64,000 nt of DNA, taken from contig JBJDXR010000047.1 in NCBI GenBank assembly GCA_051866775.1, positions 62,001-126,000 of the forward strand. Direction: 5' to 3'. The stretch is from RUG626 sp051866775 (GTDB taxonomy: Bacteria > Bacillota > Clostridia > Oscillospirales > Oscillospiraceae). A model generated the notes under the pieces. It saw only the letters and a list, made by a program, of their open reading frames with translations. It did no database searches and was not told the origin of the DNA. This document shows positions 1-8,467 of the stretch, one piece after another. The translations under genes and the position numbers were made by a program. Within the stretch, counting starts at the first letter, position 1; the number at the start of each line of letters is the position of its first letter.

Positions 1-829
1 CCTTCGCCCAAGTTGGATCGCCCATAGCGCCGCAGAGAGCCTTCCACTCCTCATCGGTGGCGACAGCTATGCTGACCCACTTGTCGTCTCCCTTGCAGCG
101 GTATACGTTGTGGGGAGCCATGATCTGGTCGTCGTTTCCGCATCTCATGGGGGACACGCCGTTCATGGTGTAGGTGAGAAGCTCAGAGCCTATCATGCTC
201 ATAATGCACTCGGAGGAGGACAGGTCTATATACTGTCCCTCGCCGGTTTTCTGGCGGTGGATAAGCGCCGCGAGAATTGCAAGCGCAGCCATCGTGCCGA
301 CCCTCAGATCCATAACGCCGCTTCCGGTGTTAGGCTCAGTATCGGAATAGCCGGTCAGGTACGCAAGTCCTCCGATGGAGGCGAATATAGGCGCATAGCC
401 GCCGTAGTTGTGATACGGGCCTGTCGCTCCAAAGCCGGAGGAGGAGACCATGATGATGTCGGGCTTCACCTTTACAAGATCCTCATATCCGAGGCCGTTC
501 TTATGCATCTTTCCGGGGCGCATATTTTCAATTACCACATCGCACTTGGAGACGATTTGCCTTGCAAGCTCCGCGCCCTCAGGGGAGCTTATATCGATGG
601 AAACGCTCTTCTTGTTAAGATTGGCGTTGTTGAATATCGGGGAATGGTTTACGCCGTCAAAGTCATCACCGGTGGTGATAGAGCCCTGTCTCGTCTGGTC
701 AACATGCTTGTGGCTCTCAATTTTTATTACATCTGCTCCAAGGAAGGAGAGGGTGGTACCGCAGATAGGGCCTGCCCATACCATGCCGAAATCCGCAACT
801 CTGATTCCTGCTAAAGCACCGTTATTCAT
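1..829 (-). CDS. CoA-transferase family III (CaiB/BaiF type), 3' end cut by window
   Basis: The first 276 codons read cleanly from an ATG at 829 to the window edge without a stop. The start has a strong AAAGGAGGA site about 9 bases upstream. The N-terminus (LAGIRVADFG, WAGPICGTTLSFLGADVIKIE) is the typical opening of family III CoA-transferases, which move CoA between acyl-CoA and free acid through an aspartyl-CoA intermediate. The likely catalytic Asp lies in the GEGQYIDLS stretch. It is the third gene of a minus-strand set, 54 bases after a second family III transferase and a carboxyltransferase, so a shared acyl-CoA pathway is inferred. Family is certain; the acid substrate cannot be read from sequence. 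About a third of the protein lies outside the window. Confidence 0.9.
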   Translation of the reverse strand, partial: MNNGALAGIRVADFGMVWAGPICGTTLSFLGADVIKIESHKHVDQTRQGSITTGDDFDGVNHSPIFNNANLNKKSVSIDISSPEGAELARQIVSKCDVVIENMRPGKMHKNGLGYEDLVKVKPDIIMVSSSGFGATGPYHNYGGYAPIFASIGGLAYLTGYSDTEPNTGSGVMDLRVGTMAALAILAALIHRQKTGEGQYIDLSSSECIMSMIGSELLTYTMNGVSPMRCGNDDQIMAPHNVYRCKGDDKWVSIAVATDEEWKALCGAMGDPTWAK

Positions 830-866
830 AATGCTGAAATCCTCCTTTATTTATTTAAGCCTGCCT

Positions 867-892
867 GTTATCTTAGGTATTCCTCAGATAAC
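867..892 (-). other. Hairpin at the junction of the two CoA-transferase genes
   Basis: GTTATCT and AGATAAC arms, with an inner AGG/CCT pairing around an AATA loop, overlap the stop codon of the upstream transferase. No T-run follows on the minus strand, so it is more likely an mRNA-stability or processing hairpin than a terminator. Confidence 0.4.
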
Positions 893-2092
893 CCCTGCCT
901 CTTTAAATTTGACAATATCCGTCTTGCTGTATCCGAGCTTGCCAAAAACTTCCTCGTTGTGCTGACCCAGCGTCGGAGCGGCGAAGTGGTCCTTCGGAGC
1001 AACGGTTGCGTATTTGAACGGGGGCATTGCGGGGTACTCAATGGTACCTGCTACAGGGTGGTCGATCGCGGTATAAATCTTCCGAGCCTTGGTGTGGTCG
1101 GAATTATACACCTGCTCGGCAGAGGCTATGGGCGCGCAGGCCGTGCCGGTCTCCGCTATCGCCTTAAAGAGGTCATCCGCCTTGTACTTCTTGGCCTCAG
1201 CCTGAAGGTACTCGGTCATCTCCTCATAGTTTTCCTCTCTCTTGTGGTGGTCGCTGAACTGCTCCAGCTTTGTCCACTCGGGCGTTCCGAGAGCCGAAAC
1301 CACGCCTCTCCACATCTTGTCGGGATGGAGAACTACCTTTATATAGCCGCCGTCGCCGCACTGAAGGGTGACGTCACGCAGACGGTTGATCTTTACACGG
1401 CTGGGGCTCTTGCCAAGCTCATAATAGCGGACAATGTTCATTCTCTCGATGTTCATCATAGCCTCTTGCTTTGACAAATCGATATACTGGCCCTTGCCAG
1501 TGGCGTTCTTGTAGAACATAGCGCCGAGAAGTCCGACTGCCGCGCAGCTGCCCACATCGCTCTCGCCTGAGTATCCGCCGCCCTTTATAGGCTCACGGGA
1601 GTCATCCGGAGAGTTTGCAGGAAGGATGTAGCCCGAGCCGCTGGCATGATAGGTGGTGAGATAATACGCCTTAAAGTCCTTATAAGGTCCGGTCTGTCCA
1701 AACGGGGTTATGGACATCATGATAAGTCCCGGGTTTATCTCCTTAAGTACGTCGTATCCAAGTCCGAGGCTGGCCATCTTTCCGGGCGCCTTATCCTCAA
1801 CAAAAATATCCGCGTCGGCTATCAGCTTCTTGAATATCTCGCGGCCCTTCGCGGACTCGAGATTCAGCGTCACGCCCAGCTTGTTTGTGTTGTTGTAGAG
1901 GTAAACGGCGGAAGTCTCGGGATTGGGCACATCGTCCTTAAAGGGCCCTCTCTTCCTCGCCTCGTCTCCCTCAGGCGGCTCGATCTTGATAACCTCAGCT
2001 CCAAGATCAGCCAGCAGCTTAGTTCCGTAAGGTCCGGCAACAAAGCTGCAATACTCGATTACCTTCACTCCACTAAGAGGTCCTGTTGCCAT
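884..2092 (-). CDS. CoA-transferase family III (CaiB/BaiF type)
   Basis: 402 aa, the usual family length. It opens MATGPLSGVKVIEYC, then GPYGTKLLADLGAEVIKIEPP, the conserved CoA-binding N-terminus. GKGQYIDLSKQEAM carries the expected catalytic Asp. The start ATG at 2092 has GGAG eight bases upstream. It should transfer CoA from a donor acyl-CoA to a carboxylic acid in the cytosol; substrates are unknown. The gene sits between a carboxyltransferase gene (65 bases upstream) and another family III transferase (54 bases downstream), all on one strand. Two unlike family III transferases side by side may form a heteromer or act on different acids. Family assignment is firm, function is not. Confidence 0.92.
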   Translation of the reverse strand: MATGPLSGVKVIEYCSFVAGPYGTKLLADLGAEVIKIEPPEGDEARKRGPFKDDVPNPETSAVYLYNNTNKLGVTLNLESAKGREIFKKLIADADIFVEDKAPGKMASLGLGYDVLKEINPGLIMMSITPFGQTGPYKDFKAYYLTTYHASGSGYILPANSPDDSREPIKGGGYSGESDVGSCAAVGLLGAMFYKNATGKGQYIDLSKQEAMMNIERMNIVRYYELGKSPSRVKINRLRDVTLQCGDGGYIKVVLHPDKMWRGVVSALGTPEWTKLEQFSDHHKREENYEEMTEYLQAEAKKYKADDLFKAIAETGTACAPIASAEQVYNSDHTKARKIYTAIDHPVAGTIEYPAMPPFKYATVAPKDHFAAPTLGQHNEEVFGKLGYSKTDIVKFKEAGVI

Positions 2093-2157
2093 TCTAATCG
2101 CTCCATTCTTTAAAATTATTCTCAGTTGCGGTCTGTGTTCCTGTGCGCGGCAGAAGC

Positions 2158-3717
2158 TTAAAGCGGGATGTTGCCGTGCTTTTTCCAGACACGATCGCTC
2201 TTTTTCTTGTTTTCGAGCCTGCGAAGCGCACCGATGAGCAGCGGCCTCGTGTCTCTCGGGTCAATGATGTCCTCCAGCCACTGGACATTAGCCGCGTGGT
2301 ACGGGAACTTGCCGAAGGTGGACTGGTACTCCTCAAGGAGCTTCTGCTTCATCGCAGCGGGGTCCTCGGCATTTTTGATCTCATTCTTGTAGATTATATT
2401 TACCGCTCCCTCGGCGCCCATAAGTCCCAGCTCCGCGGTGGGCCATGCTATGAGCATGTCCGAGCCCATGGGCTCTGAGCACATGGCGCTCTGTCCGCCG
2501 CCGTAAGCCTTGCGTATGTACACCGTTATCATCGGCACGGTTGCCTCAGAGAGGGCGTAGAGGACCTTTGCGCCGTGGCGCAGAATCCCGCCGTGTTCTT
2601 GCTCCACTCCAGGAAGATACGCGGGCGTATCCACAAGGAAGATAAGTGGGATATTGAAAGCGTCGCAGAAGCGGATAAATCTCGCCTCCTTGTCGCTGGC
2701 GTTTATATCGATGGCTCCGGCCTTGGCCTGAGGATTGTTCGCCACGATGCCAACTGATTTTCCGTCCATCCTGGCAAGGCCGGTTATCATATTCGGTGCG
2801 TAATCGGGCTTAAGCTCGAAGAAGTAGCCGTTATCAACAATATGGCCGATGACCTTGCGCATATCATAGGAGCCTCTAGGCGACTCCGGGATAATGTCCA
2901 GCAGTTCCTCATCCCTGCGGTTGGGGTCGTCTGTGCATTCGTAAACAGGGGGCTTTTCAGTGTTGGAGGAGGGCAGGAAGCTGAGAAGCTCTCTGGCAAG
3001 CGCCAGGCAGTTTTCGTCATCCTCCGCCACCAGATCGCAGCAGCCGCTGACGGTGGCGTGGACCATAGCTCCGCCAAGCTCCTGATCAGTTGTCTCAACA
3101 AACTGCGCGGATTTTATAAGGGTCGGGGAGGCCACGTACATATGGCTGGTGTTCTTTACCATGATGACGCAGTCTGTCATTGCAGGTGAATACGCCGCAC
3201 CTGCGGCGCAGGGGCCCATCATCAGTGTTATCTGAGGGATGACACCGGAGGACTGGGTGTGCAGATAGAACATGGAGGGATATCCGTCAAACATGCTGCG
3301 GGTCACCGCGTCCTGAATACGTACGCCGCCGGAGTCTACAAGCCCGATGCAGGGCACGCGCTCCTCAAGCGCCCGCTTCATGACCTTGACTATCTTCTTT
3401 CCTCCCGTGCTGCCCATAGTGCCGCCCAGAACGGTGAAGTCCTGAGCATAGACGTAAACAGGCCTTCCGTTTACGTTGCCGTAGCCGGTGATCACTCCAT
3501 CGGCCGGCAGCACCCGCTTGTCAATGCTGAAGCCTGTGGCCCTGGGCTTTGCCCAAAGGCCGATCTCCACAAAAGTGCCGGGGTCAAGAAACAGGTCTAT
3601 CCTCTCACGGGCCGTGAGCTTTCCCCTTGAGTGCTGGCGCTCGATCTCTTTTTCGCCGCCCTTGGTAAGCTCGCCGCGAAGCTCTTTAAGCTCCTCGAGC
3701 CTTTCCCGCATATCCAT
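2158..3717 (-). CDS. Biotin-dependent acyl-CoA carboxylase/decarboxylase, carboxyltransferase subunit (PccB/MmdA type)
   Basis: 519 aa from the ATG at 3717, chosen because AAAGGAG lies 8 bases upstream; a further ATG at 3735 overlaps that site. Two crotonase-fold halves are visible. The N half has GGTMGSTGGKK and GPCAAGAAYSPAMTD; the C half has the YIRKAYGGGQSAMCS region and GAEGAVNIIY. The protein ends KKHGNIPL, as in propionyl-CoA carboxylase beta and methylmalonyl-CoA decarboxylase alpha subunits. It would move CO2 between carboxybiotin and an acyl-CoA. No biotin carboxylase, biotin carrier or membrane decarboxylase subunit is in the window, so carboxylase and decarboxylase cannot be told apart. 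First gene of the set with the two CoA-transferases. Confidence 0.9.
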   Translation of the reverse strand: MDMRERLEELKELRGELTKGGEKEIERQHSRGKLTARERIDLFLDPGTFVEIGLWAKPRATGFSIDKRVLPADGVITGYGNVNGRPVYVYAQDFTVLGGTMGSTGGKKIVKVMKRALEERVPCIGLVDSGGVRIQDAVTRSMFDGYPSMFYLHTQSSGVIPQITLMMGPCAAGAAYSPAMTDCVIMVKNTSHMYVASPTLIKSAQFVETTDQELGGAMVHATVSGCCDLVAEDDENCLALARELLSFLPSSNTEKPPVYECTDDPNRRDEELLDIIPESPRGSYDMRKVIGHIVDNGYFFELKPDYAPNMITGLARMDGKSVGIVANNPQAKAGAIDINASDKEARFIRFCDAFNIPLIFLVDTPAYLPGVEQEHGGILRHGAKVLYALSEATVPMITVYIRKAYGGGQSAMCSEPMGSDMLIAWPTAELGLMGAEGAVNIIYKNEIKNAEDPAAMKQKLLEEYQSTFGKFPYHAANVQWLEDIIDPRDTRPLLIGALRRLENKKKSDRVWKKHGNIPL

Positions 3718-3870
3718 AAGCGCATCTCCTTTCATTATGTGCGTCTGTTTCTCTTCTTTTTGATGTATTTCCCGCGGTTTTCCGCCGGAGAATACAATAC
3801 TGCTTTTAAAAATATTTTACTACTTGCAGGCGCCTGCCTGAATTATCTTTATTGTGACTTGGAGTTAACC

Positions 3871-3890
3871 AGAAGTTCACATATACTTCT
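3871..3890. promoter_or_regulatory. Inverted repeat abutting the -35 box of the hydrolase gene
   Basis: AGAAGT-N8-ACTTCT ends one base before the TTGACA at 3891 in the divergent intergenic region. It is placed where a regulator could act on the rightward promoter, and possibly on the leftward carboxyltransferase set. Confidence 0.4.
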
Positions 3891-3919
3891 TTGACAAAGG
3901 GTGTAAAAGACGGTATGAT
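3891..3919 (+). promoter_or_regulatory. Sigma-A-type promoter for the MBL-fold hydrolase
   Basis: TTGACA (3891-3896), 17-base spacer, TATGAT (3914-3919). The predicted start of transcription near 3926 leaves too little leader for the GTG at 3937 and so favours the ATG at 3955. Confidence 0.75.
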
Positions 3920-3954
3920 ATTGAAATTCAAGTACTGTGAAAGATGTGATATTA

Positions 3955-4995
3955 ATGCCTAAAAATGCGCCGGAGCAAACCCCGGAGCCTAAACTCATAG
4001 ATATAATACCCGACAGGCTCCTGCGCCTTAAAATCCCAATGGAGCTTCCCGCGGCTCCCGGTGAAAAGCCGGTAGTCTCCGGGTCGCTGAACTGCTATCT
4101 CATACGCACCCGCTCCGGACGCTGGGCGGTCATTGACACGGGCTTTGCCTCCCCGGCGGGCTTTGCCGGATGGAGGATGGCCGTGTCCACACTGGGGATC
4201 GGGCCAAAGGACATCGAATATATAATACTCACCCACTACCACCCCGATCACGCCGGCATGGCCGGCTGGTTTGAGAGCTGGACGGACGCTCCCATATACC
4301 TGCACTCCATAGATATCGGCGCATACTATACGGAGCTTGTGGATTGCCAAGAGAACACCGAAAATACCGTGCTGATGATGCGCCGCTACGGTATGGAGGG
4401 CACATTCTCCGATATTGCCGAAAAGCAGGAGCGCGTACGCGGTATGTTCGTGGAGCCGTGCGCGCATATTATCCCTATGGAGGAGGGCGCGGAGTTTCCG
4501 GTATATAAAGGCTCCCTTAAAGCCGTCCTCGCACCGGGTCACACGGCCGGACAGTGTGTGTTTCTCTGGCCGGAGGAAAAGTATTTATTCGCCGCGGACC
4601 TGCTGCTTCCCGTGACGTTCTCCCCTGTCTGTATGCACCCATATGGGGATAAGGATCCCATAGGCTCCTTTATAGCGGCACTGGACAGGTTCCTGACGCT
4701 GGATATAGGGGATTACACCGTCCTTCCGGGCCACGGCTGGCCCTTTGATTCGCCGCTCCAGCGGGCGGCGGCGGAGCGTCAGCATTATCTTGACGCCTCG
4801 GAAAAATATCTTGAAATGTGCGCCGCCGGGGCCAACACACCCTGGCTCGCAGCACTTAATATACAAAGCCAGGGCAGCCGCAGGAGGCTGCGCTCACTGA
4901 CCGGTGAATCCATCGCCTACTATGAGTATCTGTACGGCAAGGGACGGCTCCAAAAATCCGAGGACGGAGGCGTTTTTCGCTTTCGTCTCCCCTAA
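3955..4995 (+). CDS. MBL-fold metallo-hydrolase
   Basis: 346 aa from the ATG at 3955; a GTG at 3937 in the same frame is possible but lies only about 11 bases from the predicted transcription start. The metal site is complete: LTHYHPDHAG (HxHxDH), PGHTAGQ, an Asp in the AADLLLP segment, and PGHGWPF near the end of the core. A C-terminal helical extension of about 80 residues follows, as in glyoxalase-II-like and acyl-CoA-type hydrolases. Probably a cytosolic, two-metal hydrolase of a thioester or lactone. It is transcribed alone, divergently from the carboxyltransferase/CoA-transferase set, and ends at a strong terminator. The substrate is not known. Confidence 0.88.
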   Translation: MPKNAPEQTPEPKLIDIIPDRLLRLKIPMELPAAPGEKPVVSGSLNCYLIRTRSGRWAVIDTGFASPAGFAGWRMAVSTLGIGPKDIEYIILTHYHPDHAGMAGWFESWTDAPIYLHSIDIGAYYTELVDCQENTENTVLMMRRYGMEGTFSDIAEKQERVRGMFVEPCAHIIPMEEGAEFPVYKGSLKAVLAPGHTAGQCVFLWPEEKYLFAADLLLPVTFSPVCMHPYGDKDPIGSFIAALDRFLTLDIGDYTVLPGHGWPFDSPLQRAAAERQHYLDASEKYLEMCAAGANTPWLAALNIQSQGSRRRLRSLTGESIAYYEYLYGKGRLQKSEDGGVFRFRLP

Positions 4996-5002
4996 CGAAA
5001 AG

Positions 5003-5041
5003 CGGGCAGCGAAGCTAAAAGCTTCACTGCCCGTTTCTTTT
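5003..5041. terminator. Bidirectional intrinsic terminator
   Basis: Stem of about 13 pairs with one mismatch (CGGGCAG..GAAGC / GCTTC..CTGCCCG), TAAAA-type loop, then TTTCTTTT on the plus strand and TTTTCGTT on the minus strand. It lies between the convergent hydrolase and permease genes. Confidence 0.88.
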
Positions 5042-5045
5042 CAGT

Positions 5046-6326
5046 TTACAGGAATGTGCCGATAAGGTTCGATGCTATAACAACAAGCACCAGAGCTATC
5101 GGATAGGTGGATGCATAGGCGGAGGCAACATCCTCAGTCTCCGCTACGCTGATGAGCGTGCCGAGAGCAGGCGTGCTTGTCATACCGCCGGTGAGGGAGC
5201 CGAGGTTATTGAGAAGCGGAAGCTTAAAGATCTTCCGTGCTGCAAAATAACCGATAAACATAGGCACAAGCGTCATTACAGCGCCGCCGAGGAAGCCGTA
5301 GAGTATGAGCATAGCTCCGTATTGGGAGGCGTTTATCTGGGCCACAAGCTCAACACCGCCCTCTACGCCGGCGCCTATAAGAAACAGCATAAGTCCGAAT
5401 TCACGGAAAACCTTTATCATGGAGTCGGGCACCTTCAGGCTTATCTTGCCGATGTGGCCGAAGTGTCCGCAGATAAGCGCCACAATAAGCGGACCGCCGG
5501 TAGTGCCGAGGGAGAAGCAGGCTCCCGAAAAGCCCTCCTTGGTGAGAGGTATCTTTATTGAGCCAAGGATAATACCGAGGATGACTGCGATTCCGAAAGC
5601 CGTGAAGTTGAACTCATCCATGACAGCGAGATCCTTAACCGCGGTCTTTACGGACTTCCTGCCGGTCTTTTTACCTGACTCAGTCTTATCAATTGCTATA
5701 TTCTTTCTCTCCTGTGCCATATCGGCATGGAGAATCTTGGGAAGTATTTGGACGAAGAGCACAACGCCCACAACGCCGAAGGGATATGCTATCGCATGGC
5801 CGAGGGATACAAGTCCCTCCTGCTCGGCAACCTGCTTGGAGGCGGAGAAAGCCGGAGTGGAGGTCAGCGCCCCGGAGAGAACGCCTGTGCTGAAGTCGGA
5901 GCCGATTCCCGGGATAAGCGCAAAGAGCACCGCGAGGATCGCACCGCTTATGATTATCAGCGCGCCCATGGGAACGTAGGACTTAGCGTTTTTCTTCAGA
6001 TTTCGGAAGAAATTCGGACCGGCGATGTAGCCCACAGAGGTGACAAACAGTACAAGCCCGATATTCTCTATGAATTTATAGCTGGTAACGGCAGAATCCG
6101 ATGAGTCGGCTATGTAAAGCTTTGACAGAACAGGTATATTCTGAAGGCCCGGCACAGTGAACAGGTATCCGAACAGAAGCGCCATAAGGAAAACTCCAGC
6201 GGTACCGAGGTTTACCCCCTTGATGGATATATGTCCGATCATATATCCGATAACGCATATGAAGAAAGCGCCTATGAACACCGCGGTGGTTCCGCTCAAG
6301 GAGATAAGGCTGTTTAAGAAGGACAT
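5046..6326 (-). CDS. AspT/YidE-type (aspartate-alanine exchanger family) permease
   Basis: 426 aa from the ATG at 6326, preceded by AAAGGAAG; the longer reading frame to 6371 has no ribosome site. The protein is almost all membrane, about ten or more hydrophobic segments in two similar halves. Each half has the family signature of Gly-rich segments and a TSTPAxxA motif (LTSTPAFSAS near residue 165, MTSTPALGTL near 390). The middle cytoplasmic linker is short and lysine-rich and lacks the TrkA-C/RCK pair of full-length YidE proteins. It probably exchanges an amino acid or carboxylate across the cytoplasmic membrane. It lies just downstream of the UGSC-protein gene, separated by a terminator, so co-transcription would need read-through. 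Substrate is unknown. Confidence 0.85.
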   Translation of the reverse strand: MSFLNSLISLSGTTAVFIGAFFICVIGYMIGHISIKGVNLGTAGVFLMALLFGYLFTVPGLQNIPVLSKLYIADSSDSAVTSYKFIENIGLVLFVTSVGYIAGPNFFRNLKKNAKSYVPMGALIIISGAILAVLFALIPGIGSDFSTGVLSGALTSTPAFSASKQVAEQEGLVSLGHAIAYPFGVVGVVLFVQILPKILHADMAQERKNIAIDKTESGKKTGRKSVKTAVKDLAVMDEFNFTAFGIAVILGIILGSIKIPLTKEGFSGACFSLGTTGGPLIVALICGHFGHIGKISLKVPDSMIKVFREFGLMLFLIGAGVEGGVELVAQINASQYGAMLILYGFLGGAVMTLVPMFIGYFAARKIFKLPLLNNLGSLTGGMTSTPALGTLISVAETEDVASAYASTYPIALVLVVIASNLIGTFL

Positions 6327-6382
6327 AATAAGCTTTTCTTCCTTTCGTATCGTCACGCAGGAAGGAATCATCGGTTAATCTG

Positions 6383-6419
6383 CCAAAAAGAGGCACCGCA
6401 GCGGCAGTGCCTCTTTTGG
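6383..6419 (-). terminator. Intrinsic terminator after the UGSC-protein gene
   Basis: CCAAAAGAGGCAC / GTGCCTCTTTTTGG stem read leftward, with the T-run inside the descending arm. It separates the UGSC gene from the permease gene. Confidence 0.75.
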
Positions 6420-6469
6420 TCTACACAGACAACGGTTTATTCCGGAACGTGACTTATCTATCTATTGTC

Positions 6470-8197
6470 TCAGTCTTCCTGAGCCTCTTCAAGAAGCTCC
6501 TTCCAGTTATCAGGGAGCTTTATAGCTCGGCTTGTGAGCTTAGCCATAGAGTAGTTGGAGCGGAAGAACTGGCTGCGGTTGCGGGTCGGGTCGCCGACAA
6601 CGATGGGGACTATGTCGGCCTCCGGCCAGAACAGCGGCACCATACGCTTCGGATCGTCGTTTCCGTCATACCAGCGCTCGTCAAGCTCACCCTTCTCAAC
6701 CTCTTCCTTCAGGCTGTAGGGCTTCCAGTGGTTAAAGCGGGATACGTTCAGCTCGAAGTACTCGGCTGTGACCTTGGCGTGCTCGAGAATGTACTTGGAG
6801 ATGGTCTCCTTGGTGTAGCCCTGCTCGGCAAGGAGCTTGGCAACAACAGGGCTTAAGAACAGGACGTTGTTGTCCTGATACTTGCGCATGCACTGATAAG
6901 GCTCGGTCATACGAACAGCCCAGTCAGTCATGTAATCAAGATGCTGCTCAGCCTTGGGTCCGTTGGTCTGCATCGGATCGCTGCACACACGGCCGGATAC
7001 GATGGTCACAACGTTTTCACCCTTCTTAAAGCCGCGCATCTCAGCGACGGTCTTAAAGCCGATCTCCTCGCAGACCTGATCGTTCTCAGGAATGACGGGT
7101 CTGAACATCTGGCCGTGGCTGGACATATCGGTGGAGCCGATCTGGAAGCCGGCGACGTTGCGGAGCATCAGACGATAGAAACGGCCGACGGATACGTTTG
7201 CCATGTTGTCAGGACGCTGATGGCCGATCTTGTAGTTAAATCCAAGCTCGTCGCGGATCGGGCCGTTCAGCATGATCATAGCCTCCCAGCCGGGGGTGGC
7301 GCCGGAGTCCTTAACGCTGAAGTCAGGAGTCACCATGATCTCGGCGATAGCAAGAAGCAGCGGGAAATACTCGGGACGGCAGCCGGCCATAACGCCGTTT
7401 ACAGCTACCTTCCAGATGGTGCAGGCGCCCTTTGAAGGCTCCATGATGCCGAGGACCTCCTCGGGATCGCGGTCGGTGAACTTGAGGAACTTCTCAATGT
7501 TCTCAATGGTGGGCGGTACGATGGGCAGTCCGTCGGACCAGCGCTGCTCATAGAAGTACTTCTGGATCTCGTCATAAGTACCCTCAAAGATGATGTCCCT
7601 GGAACCCGGCTGTCTCTTCTCTTTCTTCTTTGCGGCCTTGACAGGCTTTGTCAGAGCATCGATGATAGCGGGTACTACCACCTCATGGATGTTCTTGCGG
7701 ACCTCGTCCACGGAGTCAAGAGCTATAGGATGGGGATACTCGACAGCGCGTGCATCGGGATAGCCGGCGCTCTTCATGATCTGCTTGGCCATGGTGGGGA
7801 AGCCCTTGCAGAGGATTCCGACTGCAGGGATGCCCTGATCCTCAACAAGAACCACGCCGCGGGCAACAGCCGGAGAGCAGGTTCCGCAGCAGCCATTGCC
7901 GACGATCACAGCGTCAACACCGTGCTCCTTGAGCTTTGCGGGAAGCTCTGCCATCATCTGGGCCTCATAGGAGGGATCATGGAAGTTTCCGAAGGTCTCA
8001 TAACCCACAAACTTGATGTCGGGATAGATTGCCTTCAGCTCTTCCTCGATCATGGGGAAGGTCTCGTTTCCGCGGAACGCCCAGTTCCACATCTCTCCGA
8101 TGACTTTGCCGTTAAGGTCAGGAAGGGAGGGAGCAACGGACTTGGTTTTGCTGGTCGTTGTAACTGAGGGGAAAACAACTTTAAAGATTTCACTCAT
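6470..8197 (-). CDS. UGSC-type (seleno)protein domain fused to a conserved domain of unknown function
   Basis: 575 aa from the ATG at 8197, with AGGAGAG 8 bases upstream; a TTG at 8203 is less likely. Residues 1-180 resemble the UGSC (seleno)protein family, whose hallmark is a [U/C]-G-[S/T]-C redox-like motif. Here it reads C104-G-T-C107 in NGCCGTCSPA, so the selenocysteine position is an ordinary TGC Cys codon. A charged linker (KAAKKKEKRQPGSRD) leads to a second domain, about 190-575, which starts with WSDGLPIVPPT and has ACTIWKVAVNGVMAGC and SGRVCSDPMQTNG segments. I recognise no enzyme class for that half. There is no signal peptide, so it is cytosolic. It is divergent from ubiD/ubiX. A thiol-based redox or transfer reaction is inferred only. 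Confidence 0.75.
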   Translation of the reverse strand: MSEIFKVVFPSVTTTSKTKSVAPSLPDLNGKVIGEMWNWAFRGNETFPMIEEELKAIYPDIKFVGYETFGNFHDPSYEAQMMAELPAKLKEHGVDAVIVGNGCCGTCSPAVARGVVLVEDQGIPAVGILCKGFPTMAKQIMKSAGYPDARAVEYPHPIALDSVDEVRKNIHEVVVPAIIDALTKPVKAAKKKEKRQPGSRDIIFEGTYDEIQKYFYEQRWSDGLPIVPPTIENIEKFLKFTDRDPEEVLGIMEPSKGACTIWKVAVNGVMAGCRPEYFPLLLAIAEIMVTPDFSVKDSGATPGWEAMIMLNGPIRDELGFNYKIGHQRPDNMANVSVGRFYRLMLRNVAGFQIGSTDMSSHGQMFRPVIPENDQVCEEIGFKTVAEMRGFKKGENVVTIVSGRVCSDPMQTNGPKAEQHLDYMTDWAVRMTEPYQCMRKYQDNNVLFLSPVVAKLLAEQGYTKETISKYILEHAKVTAEYFELNVSRFNHWKPYSLKEEVEKGELDERWYDGNDDPKRMVPLFWPEADIVPIVVGDPTRNRSQFFRSNYSMAKLTSRAIKLPDNWKELLEEAQED

Positions 8198-8240
8198 TGT
8201 CAAGTCTCTCCTGTCATAAAATTTTGTTTTCTGTGTTCAT

Positions 8241-8268
8241 TTTATATTCATATCTTTCATTTGTCCAA
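8241..8268 (-). promoter_or_regulatory. Sigma-A-type promoter for the UGSC-protein gene
   Basis: Read leftward: TTGGAC (8268-8263), 16-base spacer, TATAAA (8246-8241). The leader to the ATG at 8197 would be about 37 bases. Confidence 0.6.
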
Positions 8269-8285
8269 TCAATTATTTTTCTGAA

Positions 8286-8327
8286 TTTATATCTTGATAG
8301 CTATTAATTAAGTTTATATTTTGATAT
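8286..8327. repeat. Tandem 15-bp direct repeats upstream of the UGSC promoter
   Basis: TTTATATCTTGATAG (8286-8300) and TTTATATTTTGATAT (8313-8327) match at 13 of 15 positions and start 27 bases apart in an AT-rich divergent intergenic region. They may be a paired regulator site acting on the UGSC gene, ubiD or both. Confidence 0.5.
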
Positions 8328-8412
8328 GTTTATAAGTCCCGCCTATTAGTCCTATTTATTGCGCGTTTATTGATTTATGCGTTATTTTTGAGCATTTCCC
8401 GGCCTTAAAAGT

Positions 8413-8441
8413 TTGACAATATGCCCCTGTTATAATATACT
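8413..8441 (+). promoter_or_regulatory. Sigma-A-type promoter for ubiD-ubiX
   Basis: TTGACA (8413-8418), 17-base spacer, TATACT (8436-8441). The better-looking TATAAT at 8431 is only 12 bases from the -35 box. Confidence 0.65.
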
Positions 8442-8445
8442 TTCA

Positions 8446-8467
8446 CATAGTGAACATCTCATAGTGA
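8446..8467. repeat. Direct repeat at the ubiD transcription start
   Basis: CATAGTGA occurs at 8446-8453 and again at 8460-8467, 14 bases apart, over the predicted transcription start and leader of ubiD. Possible repressor site; short, so chance is not excluded. Confidence 0.35.

Noticed and set aside
450..2113. Long plus-strand reading frames opposite the CoA-transferase genes
   Set aside because: They mirror the codon pattern of the minus-strand genes, have no ribosome sites and translate to low-complexity protein with no family features.
7880..7900. Possible selenocysteine codon in the UGSC motif
   Set aside because: The codon is TGC, not TGA, and no SECIS-like stem was evident; the protein is a Cys form.
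8431..8436. TATAAT as the -10 box of ubiD
   Set aside because: Only 12 bases from TTGACA; TATACT at 8436 gives the proper 17-base spacing.
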